Below, piece after piece: positions 22,001-35,802 of a stretch of 64,000 nucleotides of DNA. This DNA comes from Plasmodium coatneyi (Eukaryota > Apicomplexa > Aconoidasida > Haemosporida > Plasmodiidae). Location: NCBI RefSeq assembly GCF_001680005.1, contig NC_033558.1:340501-404500 (forward strand), written 5' to 3'. The number at the start of each line of letters is the position of its first letter. Position 1 is the first letter of the stretch. Under the pieces are notes generated by a model. That model made no database searches, was not told the DNA's origin, and saw only the letters and a program-made list of their open reading frames with translations. A program made the translations under genes and the position numbers.

Positions 22001-25000
22001 AACCCAGTAAAAGGTTTTCCTACGTATCCAAAATAAACAGCACATATATTGACGAAGGCAGGATAAACAAAATATACAAATTTTATGATCACAAAAAGTT
22101 AATTAACAGAAATGTACTATTAATAATAAAGGAGCTGGAAAAAGCTGTGCACTTCGTGATAGGTCCCATACAAAACATCACCAATGTAACAGAATTAAAA
22201 TATAGTTATCCGTCCATTATACAAGACAATGGAATTCCATATGCACTAAAAATAAAGTCAGATGAAATTAAAAAAATGAATTTGCTTCATAATTTTCAAA
22301 TCGATGTGCATAATGCCAATAAATCGCAGCATGTTGCTATAGATAAATATGATGGAACTATTACAATAAAATTATCAGAATTTATTGATGATCCCGTTAA
22401 CCTAACCGCAAAGATGTATGGAGTTTTTATGGAATTAAACACAAACATACAATTTACCGTAATTTGCGCCGATGGGATGAAAGCGCTAAATGGACGCTGT
22501 GTTGCCTGCCCATTAGGTTCCTATAACAACATTAATGAATATAGGAAACATGAAAATATACACGAATGTATCAAGTGTCAAGAAAATTCAATTACAAAAA
22601 ACGAAGCGTCTACTTCCGTAGCGCAGTGTTTATGTTTACCAGGATACGAATTAAATAACAATGACGAGTGTGTTCCTTGCGCAATGGGAACATGGAAATC
22701 AGAAACTTCTAACACCCCTTGTATTTTCCACTGCTATCCTAATTCGGAGAGCTTAATAATGGGTAGTCGGAGTGAAGAAGAAAGCGAATGCAAATGCTTA
22801 AAAGGTTATTATTTTGTCTCAAAAGATGGAATAAACTTTTGTGAACAATGTGATATAGGTCACTTCTGTCCAGGTGGATACAGAGGTGCTAAGAAAAAAT
22901 GCCCAGAAAATACAACGAATGAAGAACTAGAAAATTTTTCCATAAAAAGTTGTAAATGTGACGCTGGTTTTGAGCCTTTCGACTCTTCAAATTTGAATAA
23001 TTACGATTTTATGACTAATCCTATTTTTGACGATTACAAAGATTTCGAACAAGAAATGGAACCTTCTCAAGAATGTGTACCATGCAAAATGGGATCCTAC
23101 AAAAACACAGTTTCGGAAGAAAAATGTAAAAGTTGCTCTGCGCATGTGTATACAGATGCAATACAATCTACTTCCATAGCTGAGTGTAATAAATGCGAAA
23201 AGGGATATTATTTGCATGCACAAGATTTGTGCTTGCTATGTCCAGATAATCACTACTGCCCAGGTTATCCTGCAGAAGATGAAAAATATTCATTTTATGA
23301 AAACCAAAAGGTACCCTGTGATGATAAAACTTTGACAACCCCCCCAAATGAATTAAATGTATCAAGCTTAAACTGTTTGTGTAAAAAAGGATTTGAATAT
23401 GCAAAATCAGAAGAAAACGAGTTCGCCTGTTTAGAAGTGCCAAAAAATTACTACAAGTCCGAATTAAGTAATACACAAAAGAAGCCCTGTCCAGAAAACA
23501 GTATTACATCATATACAAAAACCAAGAGTAGGGCTAAGTGTATATGTGTAGGGGGCTATTACTGGGATATTAATGAAAACAAATGTATTAAGTGTCCTAA
23601 GGGATATTACTGCCCCGGTGGACATTTAAAAGACTGTTTTTTGAAGAATACTTTACATCTGTGCAAGCCTAAAAAAATAAAATGCCCTATAAAGAATACA
23701 ACAACGAAAGCTGAGGAATCTTTTAGTGAGTCCAGTTGCCTATGTGATAAAGGCTACACTCTTAGTAAAAAAACGCTCCGTGAATGCGTTCTCTGTCCAG
23801 TTAACACATACAAAGATTTTGTATCAAATGCGGAATGCACTATGTGCTTAACTCCGTACACAACAGATGGACAAGTGGGAAGTGCAAGAGAAGAAGATTG
23901 TACATGTTCAGGTGGCTACTACTTCTTCAACCATTGTATACCATGCAGTGATAAAAATACTTATTGCAAAGGAGGGAAAATGATAGTTAATAACAGAAGC
24001 AAAACTATCCACTATGGTCCATCAAAATGTCCACCAAACACCGTCGTTTCATTTGAGACAGAGAGACCATATAATCAAAGTTTTTGTGTTTGTAAAAAAG
24101 GATATAAGCATGTCTATACTGCAAGTAATTATACAAAAATATGTGCACCATGTGAACGTGGATTTTTTAAGACCATGATTGGAGATTTTTCCTGCGAATC
24201 TAAATGTAAGCCCAATTCAACCAGTTTGACCGGGGCGACGCATGAAACACATTGTTCTTGCCTAACAAATTATTACTTCAAAAATGGTATCTGCGTAAAC
24301 TGCCCCGATGGTGCATACTGTGAAGGTGGTTTCGAAGAAGAAACCTTACTAAGCCTGAAAAAAGGTGTAAACTCTTTGGACCCTTCAAAAATTAAACATG
24401 TAATGCCTGTTCCTAAGGAAAATTATGCACTTTATAAATTAAAGGGAAATATATACAGCACTGACTGGTTCATCGTAGAATGCCCAATTAAAGAAGCTTG
24501 TTTGTATAATGAAAAATGTCATGAATCTATGACCAATTTTTTATGTGGGGAGTGCAAAAAAGGATACACAAATAATTTTTCGAAGCTAAATTTATGCATC
24601 GAATGCAGCGGAAATATTATGAATATCCTACACATCATTTTCGTCAGTATTTTTGTCTTGTTATTTACAGTTATTATGGCATACTTAAATGTCTTTACAG
24701 GAGCTAACAGAAAATCCGTTCATTCTATAGTTATTAAAATTGCGTTGAATTATTTCTCTTGTATGAAAATTTTCTATGTCATGGGAACAAGCGAGCTGTA
24801 TTTTCCATTAAATTTCTCATCCCATGTTAACTATATAATCCAAAGTATTAAAACATTGTTAAGAGCAAAAAAAAATTATGGTCCATATTGCATTTTAACA
24901 ACGTACTTCAAATTTTCACATTCAGATGCTTATTATTATGGTATGCTTTTTTATGCCCTTAGACCTATATTACTTGCAATAACGCTGACGATTTTAATGT

Positions 25001-27081
25001 ATCTCGTAGTAGAAATATACAAGTTTAAAGTTAGGGATCAAACAAGAATAAAATTAAATGTAGTAGACAAAATTAAAGAATTAGGGAAAACAGAACTATA
25101 TGAAGAAATCATGCAAGAGTTGCCATTGGAAAGAGGTCTGGTGTTGTTTAGATATATACCCATACCTGGGGATTCAAAGTTTAAAAGAATAAAAAAATTT
25201 CTTGAAGATATGATTCCTATGTATGTCACATTATTATTTTTTATTCACACCAAAACTACTTATTCTATGCTAACGCTGCTAGATTGTAAGGCAATTTACT
25301 ACAATGATAAATTTGTGGAGCAGTATATGAGCTATGCACCTAGTGTAAAGTGTGATTTGTCGGGAGATTATACAAAATTCTTTATGCTAGGTATTATCGG
25401 GATAGTTGTATGGGGAATTGGCATTCCGTTAATGTCATATTTAGTGCTATACAAAAATCGAAAACATTTGCATTCAGAAAATATTTTATTTAAATATGGA
25501 TTCTTAAATAATGGTTTTAACTTTCAATTTTGGTATTGGGAGTCAATTGTCTTTTTTAGGAAAATTTTAATATTATTAATATCATCAGTCCCTATTTTAA
25601 AAACAGCTAGAATATTTGGTACTACTATGTGGTTGTTTACCGTTATTTCGTTTTTTTTTCTTACAGTGCAGATCATACTTCAACCTTTTGACTCAAGAAA
25701 TTATCATATTTTAAATAAATTGGAAACTTATAGCATGTTTGCTTGGACGATTACTCTGATGACTTTTGTCTTCCTAACAGTATCTAGTGCTGATGCAACC
25801 ATAAATTTCTATGTGCTACTATTTCTGATATTTTTTAATTTCATATTTGTAGCTAAAGTTTTGATAGCTCTGTGTTTTTCATACATAGAAAATTTAAGAC
25901 ACATAAAGAAGCATGTTAAAATTCCATTTTTAAATAATTTTTTTGAAAAAATGGCAAAGATAGCTGAGGAAAAATATTATAAAGAGCCTATAGTTTCCCT
26001 GAACACGAAAGACAACTCTATTCAATTTATGAGGAAATACAGAAGATATCCTTTACGCAACAAGCATCGTTTGTTAACGAATGAAGAAAAAAACTACTTC
26101 CTTAATGTTTTATCTAACTTTATATATTTTGGAGTATCCAACTTAAACTTTACCATTTTTCATTCTCATTTTATGGAATTTATGTTAAGACTATCAGTGA
26201 TTGATAATGAAATGCTTCATAAAAGGGGTAAAAGGGGAATTTTAAAATTAATTGCCAAAGACCCCCAAAATATTGATGAATGGATAAAAATTAAGGAATC
26301 AGAATTAAACAAAAGCACCTTTTTCGAAAGACATAAAAAAATATTGAACTTATTTACAAAAAATATGCTTATTATTCAAAACAACATCAAGAATATCATA
26401 TATCAAGGAGATAAGCACACTATCATTTCTGACTATGAAGTGTTGATTAATGTCTTAAAATACGACGAAGATTTTATCACAGACTTTAAATTTTTATATG
26501 ATGAGAACGCGGTGAAATCAGGATTAACGCTTTCTGACTTACAGTTGTCTTTTACTAAAATTAAAATGAAAGATAAGGGATTGATTATGCAGTTATTTTC
26601 ATTGTTTATTGCCAAGAAGAATATTGTACAGTTTGAGCGAGACGTTCACCTTAAAAATAAAGTTGAACAGCTTAAAACGTTGTATGACATCCTCATAACG
26701 GCAAATGAAAAGAAAAAAATTACATTTAGAAAGAATTTTGAAGATGCAGTTAAAGCAGACCCATTTGATTATAGGACATTACAAAATGAATTAGAAACAC
26801 TAAATGGAAGAATAAACAATCTAATTGACAACTATCAAAAGCTAAAAGATGCAAATTATTACGAAGATGAATGTGATTATAATAATGCGGTTTTGAATAA
26901 CAATTCAGAGTTTTTTGATAATAATTTAAAGGAACTCAGCTTTAAAGAAGTGACTAATGATGAACAGAACATAGAAAATGCCGAAGAAGGAGACAATATT
27001 ATACAAAATGAAGAGACTAACGAAGAAAATGTGGGTAATAAAGATGGGGAAGAAGAAAATAAAATGAAAGAACAAAAATGA
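19008..27081 (+). CDS. CRMP: Cysteine repeat modular protein (CRMP family), 5' exons incomplete
   Basis: Five exons join in phase: 19008-19208, 19330-19545, 19652-20341, 20473-21749, 21958-27081, at least 2,501 residues. The last exon (about 1,707 residues) has an N-terminal array of GCC2/GCC3-type cysteine modules, about nine copies of a pattern like CxxCPxGxY...C..C..nS.T......CxCxxGY (for example CVACPLGSYNN, CPKGYYCPGGH). After about its residue 880 come roughly ten membrane spans (LHIIFVSIFVLLFTVIMAYL first) and an acidic, helical cytoplasmic tail. This layout is that of CRMPs, large apicomplexan proteins needed in mosquito-stage parasites. Upstream exons encode an extracellular region without those modules. 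The start, with a signal peptide, must lie before 19,008. Position next to a centromere recalls CRMP2 of P. falciparum chromosome 7, from memory, so treat the number as tentative. Confidence 0.9.
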
Positions 27082-28300
27082 AGCTAACAAAAGAAATGAT
27101 CACAAAATTGAAGAAGATGCATAGATTTTTACCAACAGAATGCGTAAAATTTCAAATGTTTTATACTGCATAATTCTATTTTGAACATTTATAAATGAAA
27201 TATTTTTCTACATTTGTGTGGAATGCAACTCCTTTTCGGAAAAGAAAAGTGATTTTATGTTGTCTTTTTTTTTTTTTTTTTTATTTCCTTCAACTTGAAA
27301 GTTTTGTTTTAAAACACATTTCAACATATTGTTGTCTACATTTTTAAGATTACTGTTGTTATTACAAAGGTGAGTCTCTAAAAATTGTGATATGTTTCTT
27401 CATAAATTAACATGTCAAGTAAATTGTATTTTCAACAGTCTCGATTCTTATAATATACATATGAAGGAAAAGGCAGTTTTAAAGTAGACAATTTTGTCAA
27501 AGTATTTTTTTCTTTTTAAAATATGTTTTATTTCGAAATATCTTATGAATTGAATAACATTCTAGCTCTCTACATATATAAAAATGGTTAACTTCAATTC
27601 TGAATTAAAAATATAATACAGTTTTCATATGATAGCCGAGGTGTGCGTAATCATTCATTTAAGCTACATTTACAGAACATTAAAATAGAGCACTGTATAT
27701 CAATTTGTGATCGACAGTTAAAGGTAATACATCAAAACAAAGACGCATAATGTAAACAAATTATCAACAGTATATTTTACACATTTTTATTTTTAAGGTA
27801 AACAATGCAAAACAAAAGAAAAGACTTATATTCCAAATAAAACAATAAAAAGCAGTTATCTGAAACATCCATACATATGAATATTGTTATAGAATATGCT
27901 CTCTTTTTTAATACGAATTAATGCGCACACTGTGTCATATGTAACATTTTTGTTCATACCAAAAATTTTCATACATGTTCTGTTGTGTATATTAAATGAT
28001 TTTTTAAATAAAAATTGTGTATTCTATTAAAAAGTAAAAGAAATGTAATGAGACCTTATTCAAATTTAGATTTACTTTTATGCGTTATAATATTTTATAA
28101 CCCTTAAAAAATGAATAATAAAACCTATGAATTCTTCATAATTGGACAAAAAATAGATTACTTTCGTTTTGATGCTTATTTCAAATAATTATTTCACTAA
28201 ATTCCTTATTAACTTTATTTTTCTAAAAAACAAAATTATATCTATAATTCATTCAAATATTTATGTACGTATAAACATATATACCAGAAAAAACTGTAAA
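27082..28300. other. 3' flank of CRMP, AT-rich shoulder of the centromere
   Basis: Gene-free. A T run lies at 27267-27282. Base composition falls progressively to almost pure A/T near 28,300. No open frame of note on either strand. Confidence 0.6.
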
Positions 28301-30540
28301 TTGTTTATTAATATAATTTTATAAATAATGTTTAATAAATAAAATAAAAATATAATTAAAAAAATTATCATTATATATATATAATATTAAAATATAATAT
28401 AAATTAGTACTAAAAAATAAACATATTATAAATTATTAGAAATATATTTTATTAAAATAACATAAATAAACAATTAAATTTTATGTTATTATAATTAATC
28501 TAAATGAATAATATAATATATAATGTAATTAATTTTAATAAAAATATAATTAATTAGAACAAAATAATATTGTAATTAATTAAATAAATATAATTAAATA
28601 AAATGTTGTTAAATAAAACATGATTAAATAACATGATATATATAATAAACATATTAATAAAATAATATAATTAAAATAAAATTAATATATATATTATTAA
28701 TTAAATTTTAAAATAATAAAACATATTATATAATTAAAAAATATATTATATATATATAATATTAAATAAATGCAAAATATGTAATTTAATATGTATATTA
28801 ATAAATAATTTATATAACAATTAATTTAAAGAATTATTATGTAATAAAATTAAAATACTCATAAATATATTTAATTAATTTATAATAAAATTAAAATAAT
28901 ACAATATAATATATATAAATTTATAACATAAATAAAATAGTTTTTTAAAATTAATTTCAAATTTTAATTAATTTAATTAATATACATATATTTACGCTAT
29001 TTCTATTATAATAAAATTAATATAATGTAAATTAAAAATTATTATAATAAATAAAAAGCTAAAAAGATAATATTTAAATAATAAGTTATTGAATTAAATA
29101 TAAATTGCTAATTAAAATATATTTTTATATTTAAAATAATTATATTAATTATATAATTTCATTATGCATAAGGTAAATAATAATATAATTAATTTTATTG
29201 AATAAATTATTTTATGTAATTAATAAGGTATACATAAATTATAATATATATTTATTTTTATTATTTAAATACAATTATTTAAATATTTAATTAAAATAAA
29301 TACATTTATATTAAATTAATTTAATATTAATTAAAATAGAATGATAAATAAAAATAGAAGAATTTAGATAACTTAATTATTAGTAAATATTACAATTAAT
29401 TGCAATAAGACATAATTAAAGTACTGTTTTACTATATATTAAGAATAAATATAAATATGTTAAATAATTATTAATTATTTATTTATTTTATTTAATTATA
29501 TTAGTTAATTTAATTAAAATATAAAGAATTATATTTAATTAATTTAAATTTTTATTTTAATTATTTAACTTTATTTAATAGTAGACCATTCATTTTGATT
29601 TAAATTAATATTACAGTTATACTTATAACAAAATTAAATTATTATTAATAAGTGTTTTAATTATATTAAAAAAATTAATAATTATAATAATCAATTATGT
29701 ATTTTAGAATTAATATCTTTGATAAAATACAAAAAAAATATATTTTTTATATAAATTAATTTTTTATTGAATTCAAATATAAATTAATTAATTTTAATAT
29801 ATTAATTAATAGGTATATTTAGTTTAATTATAAATAAATTCACTAATATTTAATAATGATTATTTGTATTTATTAAATAAAAATATTTAAATAAATAATA
29901 AATATAATTTAAAGTACTTAATTACAATAATTAACACTTATTAAAAATATTAAATAAATTAATATTTAATAAAACAATAATTTTATAATATTATTTAATT
30001 AAATGATTTTAATTCTTTAATAGATAAAAAAAATTAATTAATTAAATTATTTATTTTATTATAACTATTTTAAAATTATAATTAAAATATTAATTTTATT
30101 AATAAATATATATAAACAAATAAAATTATTTAAGATTAATATAATTAAAAATAAAACTAAAATATATTTTAAACATTTTTATATTTATAATTAAATTATT
30201 AAATAACTGAATATAATATTTATATGGATTTTATAAATTACATTTATATATTAAAATATAATTATAGAAAATTAATATAATTAATAAATAAAATAAATAA
30301 TAAATGTTATTTAATTTAATTTAAAACAAATATTGTAGTATTATATGATTAATAAAATAATAATGGATAATACTTAATATTTTTAATTACATATTTATAA
30401 CATACTTATGCATAATATATATATTTAATTAGAGTTAAGTCATTATGAAAATAAAATGTTATATATCTAATTTAATACAAATTAATTGTATAAATGTATA
30501 TTTATGTATATATGTATTATTAATATACTAAATTTTTTTA
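28301..30540. other. Putative centromere core
   Basis: About 2.2 kb in which G and C are nearly absent. It is made of short TAAT, AATTAATT and TATATA-type words with no simple unit, no open frame, and sharp edges where ordinary intergenic sequence returns. Plasmodium centromeres are single blocks of 2-3 kb, about 97 % A+T, one per chromosome and gene-free; this is the only such block in the window. The function is inferred from composition and size and would be carried by CENP-A (CENH3) nucleosomes. Confidence 0.85.
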
Positions 30541-33500
30541 AACACACAAATGTGTTTCTAATATATGATCATTATGGAAATTGCACATACGTGTATAACG
30601 TTTAAGTTCTAATGGGCAATTATAAAATAAGAAAAGGAGAAGAAATACAACTTATTTTTAAGTATGATTTGTTCCTTTTATGAATTATTTTTTACCTTGT
30701 TTATGCATCAAATATCGATGATGAAATGTGCCAGAAATATCCCAATAGACATTTGCGACATAACCATGAATGAAAATTTTTAAAACATTAATAAATCCAC
30801 CATTTCTGTAATATGTAGATTCTCTATATTTTTTTAATTTTAGAGTGTAAAATATTATAGAAAAAAATCATTTGATATAACAAAAGGCCTTATTTGATAC
30901 CTAACAGCAAAACATTTTTCCAGTATACAATGTAATTTTTCTGGTGTATATTATAGACTTTGTTGTTTATACAATGTAAATCGTGAATACAGGTGAATTT
31001 CTGTATTGCATATTCATTGTTTCATGATGTTTCTAGATAAGTATACAGCTTTTAGAAAATGAGAAATTTATAAGAATACGCATCTTTCTCCATCGCCATA
31101 TACTTAGAGCAAATGGATTAAAATTACAAGTAAAATACATTAAGATAAAGGATATTTTGTCATGTCTGTTCATTCTACATGCATAGAGAAGGTGTTTTAT
31201 TGCAGCAATGAACTATTTTTTGAAGTTGAAATTTACAGTTTTCTCTGAATTTTTTTTTTCTTATAAAACAGTGTCCTGTATATAATGTCCAAAAAAATAA
31301 TGAATTATAGCTTCTATAAAAGCACATATAAACATTAACAAAACTTTTCACGAAAAAGGACAGTTACACCCTTTCAAAGTATATCTTCTCTGTTAGCCAA
31401 AGATGCAAATCTTTCTTTGCGCTTAAGTAATTTAAGACTGAAAAGCAAAAAGTGAAATATATTAACGTGTTATCAATTTTTTCTTGCGCATTTTATATCA
31501 TGAAAATAGAAAGTGAAAAAAGTTGCACATAAAAAAGAGCTCATGGAATGTTAATTTATTAAAAAATCTCCTGTGAAATTGAAAGAATATTCAGCTTGCT
31601 CCCATTATTAAAATAAGACAATTTTGTAAAGTGAAATTATTTTTAACATTTTATATTTCTATGCAAACATGAAAAGACTTATGGAAAAACAGATTTCAAA
31701 TATTAACATGTAGAAATTTTGTGAATTCGTTTTAGAGATTTTTTCGGATGTATACACTTTAGAAAGGAAGAAAATGGAAGAAGTCATAAAAAGACACATT
31801 TCCTTAGACACAACTATGCATCGAAAAAGGTATTTTTAGAATAACTAATTTCAGAAAAACCTTGATTATATATGTTTCCATTTTGGGAATTTACAAAGAA
31901 AAATTATAATTACAACATAATGCATTTTTGAAAATAATTTTTCATTTGTTCTCAAGACACGCATTTAATATTGCTTCAAAAAAGGTCAATGAACCTTAGG
32001 AAGAATCACCGTTCTATTTGTCGCAACAAGAAATGGAAGTAAAACCGTGGTGAAGACATTAGTCAAGTGCACTTTCTAAAAATTAACGTTTTTCATTCCT
32101 TTGTAGAACCTTTATAAGCATTAATCTTTATATTGTATTGGAACGGCAAAGTGACAATTGTGTAGAAGATGAAACAAGAACCCCAGAAAAATGTTAGTTG
32201 CCCACTTTTGCAAACATGTGTATGCATAGTACCTTAAAAAAAGAACAAAATACAAAAATATTATGATAGATTAAAAGTTATGTAAATTGACCTGCATAAA
32301 CGTATTATTCCTGTAACTAAAAAATGTAAAAAAAACCTAGAGCCCCAATATGGAATGTGATATCTAAATCACGAAAGTCGGCCATATAACTTTTCAACAT
32401 GCTTTTAACTACTGAAGTAGACAAGACGGTTAAAAGCTTTCTTTTTTTTAACTTAATGTCTATTCGGAATTTAGATTTGGTAATTCAAAAGGGTTAACAG
32501 CTCCGAAATGAGTGCATAAAGACAAATATATGAGCCAAATTAATTGTGACTTTCAATGATTTCCAAGAATTCTATTTTACCTGAAACAGTTTATAAGCAT
32601 TATTTACAGCATATACCTTTTAGGGATATATAAACAGAACAGATTATGTTATACACATTTCACATGTAAAACAAGTGTTTGATAATATTGGTGTTTTGAA
32701 GATTCCACCATTTTGGTGGTTATAATATTTTTTTTTTATATATCATTCTATTATTTACGCGTGAAATAATACATAGTGTACTAAACTGTAAGACATCTTT
32801 TAGTAGATTTAGAATGGTGAATAATTCATAATATATTATTTAAATATGTGAACATTAACAAACCCTGAACATCGTGCAAATTATAAAATGTTCTTCGAAA
32901 TAGATACATGAGCAAATGAAATTGTTATTTTCGTAGTTCCATAGGTTGCATAAATATCTTAGAAAATCGTAAAACATCTATATTTGTATTTTCTTAATAA
33001 AATGTAAGATTTAATTATTCTAAATCTAGAAAAGTGTACACCAGATTTGCATACTTCTGAAATATATAAAAATTATGGGTATGCATATGCATATATGTGT
33101 CCAATGCAGCATTCAGTAGGTATTTCTATGTTTTGAGCGACTGAACTTGGTAACTTCCGTTTGAAAACAAATGAATAAAAGGAACGTTTTTTTTTTATTT
33201 TTATGAAGTATCATTCGAAATACTAAGTGTTAATTAAAAAGATATGGTGCAAAGCCCCCCTGGAATCAAATGGTAAAATTATCATTTTTGCATGAACAAA
33301 TGAAAAAAAATAATTCAAGTACAACTTTATGAAACATATTAAAATTTTTTATAATTTTGCAATACTCTGAACATGAAAGGGTTGCTGCATTCATTTCTTT
33401 AGCGATTTATGCGTAAAACATTTTTTGAGGTGTTAATTAATTTAAAACTTAAGTAGGATTATCATTTTGATTATAAGCAATGCAACTACGTCAAATGAAA

Positions 33501-33640
33501 TTAATATACTGTGTGTCTACATTTCGTTAGACACGTACATAATTAAGTATATGTATTAAATGGTGCTACTACTACATTATAAAAGACCTACGAAAAATAA
33601 TGGACGAAATATTAATTTTAAAACAGATTTTTTTTTTTTT
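30541..33640. other. Gene-free pericentromeric spacer
   Basis: Three kilobases of AT-rich but not extreme sequence, with no open frame over about 60 codons on either strand and no recognisable RNA gene. It separates the centromere from VPS51. Confidence 0.6.
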
Positions 33641-35499
33641 TTCTTCATCTGCGTTGGCTACGTCGCTGTTATATACCTGTAGAGGGTATATCTTTCTGCA
33701 CTGGAAGATTTTCTCCTTGTCAACGGGGGGGGTCCTCCTCATAGGGGGAATCACCATCCCCGGCACCTTCACCCCCATCGTTCCTGCGCCCTTACCAGAC
33801 GCACAAGAAGTATTTTATAAAGGAGTCCACAAACCCCACCAGGAACAAAAAATAAATGGTCACAAAATTAATCAAATTTTTGAAATAAAAATCGGTGCTC
33901 CTTAGGGGTATCTCTTTGTAGAAGGCAAGTCGATGAGGACAAGACAAAGGCTTAACAGAATGTGGTGACTGAGCTCGGGATTGTTTTCCAAAATGTAACT
34001 AGCTTCCTTCTCTTTGCACAGGGAGAAAAAGCTCATGAGGCTTCGGTCGTTTTGGATGCACAAGCGGTACACGTGGAATCTTAACAGTTCGGAGTTGACT
34101 CTCTTGAGCAACTGGTCCATGCGGGGGGAGACGCTTCCCTCGATATTAATGTTAGTGCTATCAAGGTGGGTATTACCAATGTTCACGGGTCGGTTATCCG
34201 CCTTGCTGGTCGCTTCACGCACCCCCTCCTGGAGCACCCGCACAATAAAAGTTGCGCAAAAATAGCTGCTCATAGCTCCGTATCATGGCGAAGAAAAAAT
34301 GTAGTCATTTCGTGTAGGCCAACTCTAACACCGTTTTGAAGACCCTGCTATGTCCTTCGTCGTGGGGGACACTTTCACCAATGTGATGTGCTTGCTCCTT
34401 CGTAAACTGGTTGGGCGTCAAAGCGGACTAATCATCATCCTCTTCATCTTTGATAATCCCCCCTTGGATGTAACTCCCCCAATGGGAAACTTCACACAGT
34501 AGGTACTTCATCGTTGTAAGTCTATTCCATAGGAATACATTTCTCACCTCCTTTTTGTCTTTACCATAAGCCAAAATAAGGTAGAGGGATGAAGTGATTT
34601 CTTCGTTTGAGGTGACTTGCTCACAGAGGTTATTAAAAAAGTCTACCGCGGAGGTCCCATCTACGTGGGTATGCTTCTCCCCATGCTGGTTGTTCTCACT
34701 TAGGTTGGAAGTGAAACCCCTACGGAGTTCCTCATAGTAGTAACAAGCGATGCTAGCCATATTTTCGCTGTCAAATATACGTCCAGAAATATGCGCATGT
34801 ATCTATTATCCTAAAAAAATGGAACAGCCTCCATAAAGAGATGTAACGACTAGGTGTAGTCCCCTAGGATGATAAGATCAAACATCCTCATCGGGATAGC
34901 CATAATATTATGGACCCCATTGAGTAGCTCCTTAATCTGAAGCAAACTTTTAATTTTTTTGTAGTTTTTCCAAATGTTGTTGTTCATCAAATGGGAGTTC
35001 TTATCTATAGAACGCAGTTGCTCATTTATGTCTCCTATTTTTTCCTTAACATTTCCAAAATTTCTCTTCAGATTTATGATCGTATCTGCTGCTTTAATAA
35101 ATTTGTTGTAATTCTCGTACACTACTGACTGCATGAAGTTATCCTTTTGTTTTATTTCCTTTTCTATGTTTTTTGCTTTTTGTATCAGATCCTTTAGGGT
35201 TGCCTTTTGTAGGATCATTTTAAAGTACTCACTTACGTTGAAGTCGGTGCTTCTCTGGTTCAGCTCCTCCGAATCGCTTGCATCTATGGGTTCTTCCGTG
35301 CACATTTCATTGCTACTCTTTGGGGACTTCCACATGATGCGTGATTCTCCCTCCTCCGCACCATTCACCTTTGCCTCGTTACTTCTAAGCACTCCACCTA
35401 CTCCCTGTTCGTGGTCCCCATGTCCACTCCTCCCATCTATCCCATAGTATATGTGCAGAATGGCCCCCACGTTCTTCCTCCCTTCGTTGGGCTTCTCCC
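33641..35499 (-). CDS. VPS51: VPS51-like subunit of the GARP tethering complex
   Basis: GARP tethers endosome-derived vesicles at the trans-Golgi. The N-terminal exon (about 35499-34851) contains the Vps51 core: FNVSEYFKMILQKATLKDLI, then KDNFMQSVVYENYNKFIKA and ADTIINLKRN, equivalent to the VYENYNKFISATDTI signature of the family, followed by coiled coil and MRMFDLIILGDYT. The next piece starts at an acceptor at 34767, with ENMASIACYYYEELRRGF. An in-frame TAG at 34428-34430 falls inside a possible 141 bp intron (donor 34547, acceptor 34407). Further pieces are 34273-33902 (QLLKRVNSELLRFHVYRL) and about 33,870-33,641 (FIKYFLCVW...KIFQCRKIYPLQV), matching the family's C-terminal segment. Exon joins in the 3' half and a first exon before 35499 are unresolved. 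Family assignment rests on the N-terminal domain. Confidence 0.85.
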
Positions 35500-35771
35500 C
35501 TATTCATCTTCACAATTTGGAGAAAGGTATCCTGGAAGGTGAGATGTTTCTATGTATTTGTATGTGGGGGGACAGCTACAGGATGAAACCGAATCGACGG
35601 GTGACCATCCCCCTATATCTGAAGTCTCACTCCTGGGAGGTGTGTCTCTTGCCCTGAAGGAGACGTGTACACCGGAAGGAGCACAAACTGGACGAAGCAC
35701 CTCCAAATATAACAGCGTTGATTTAACTTCGTTCACTATCTCGAATGGTGCAGAGAAGGCGACAAATTAGG

Positions 35772-35802
<31 letters not shown>

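Noticed and set aside
28301..30540. AT-rich block as an assembly gap filler or organellar insertion
   Set aside because: It is non-periodic, has no mitochondrial or plastid gene sequence, and its size and composition fit a centromere.
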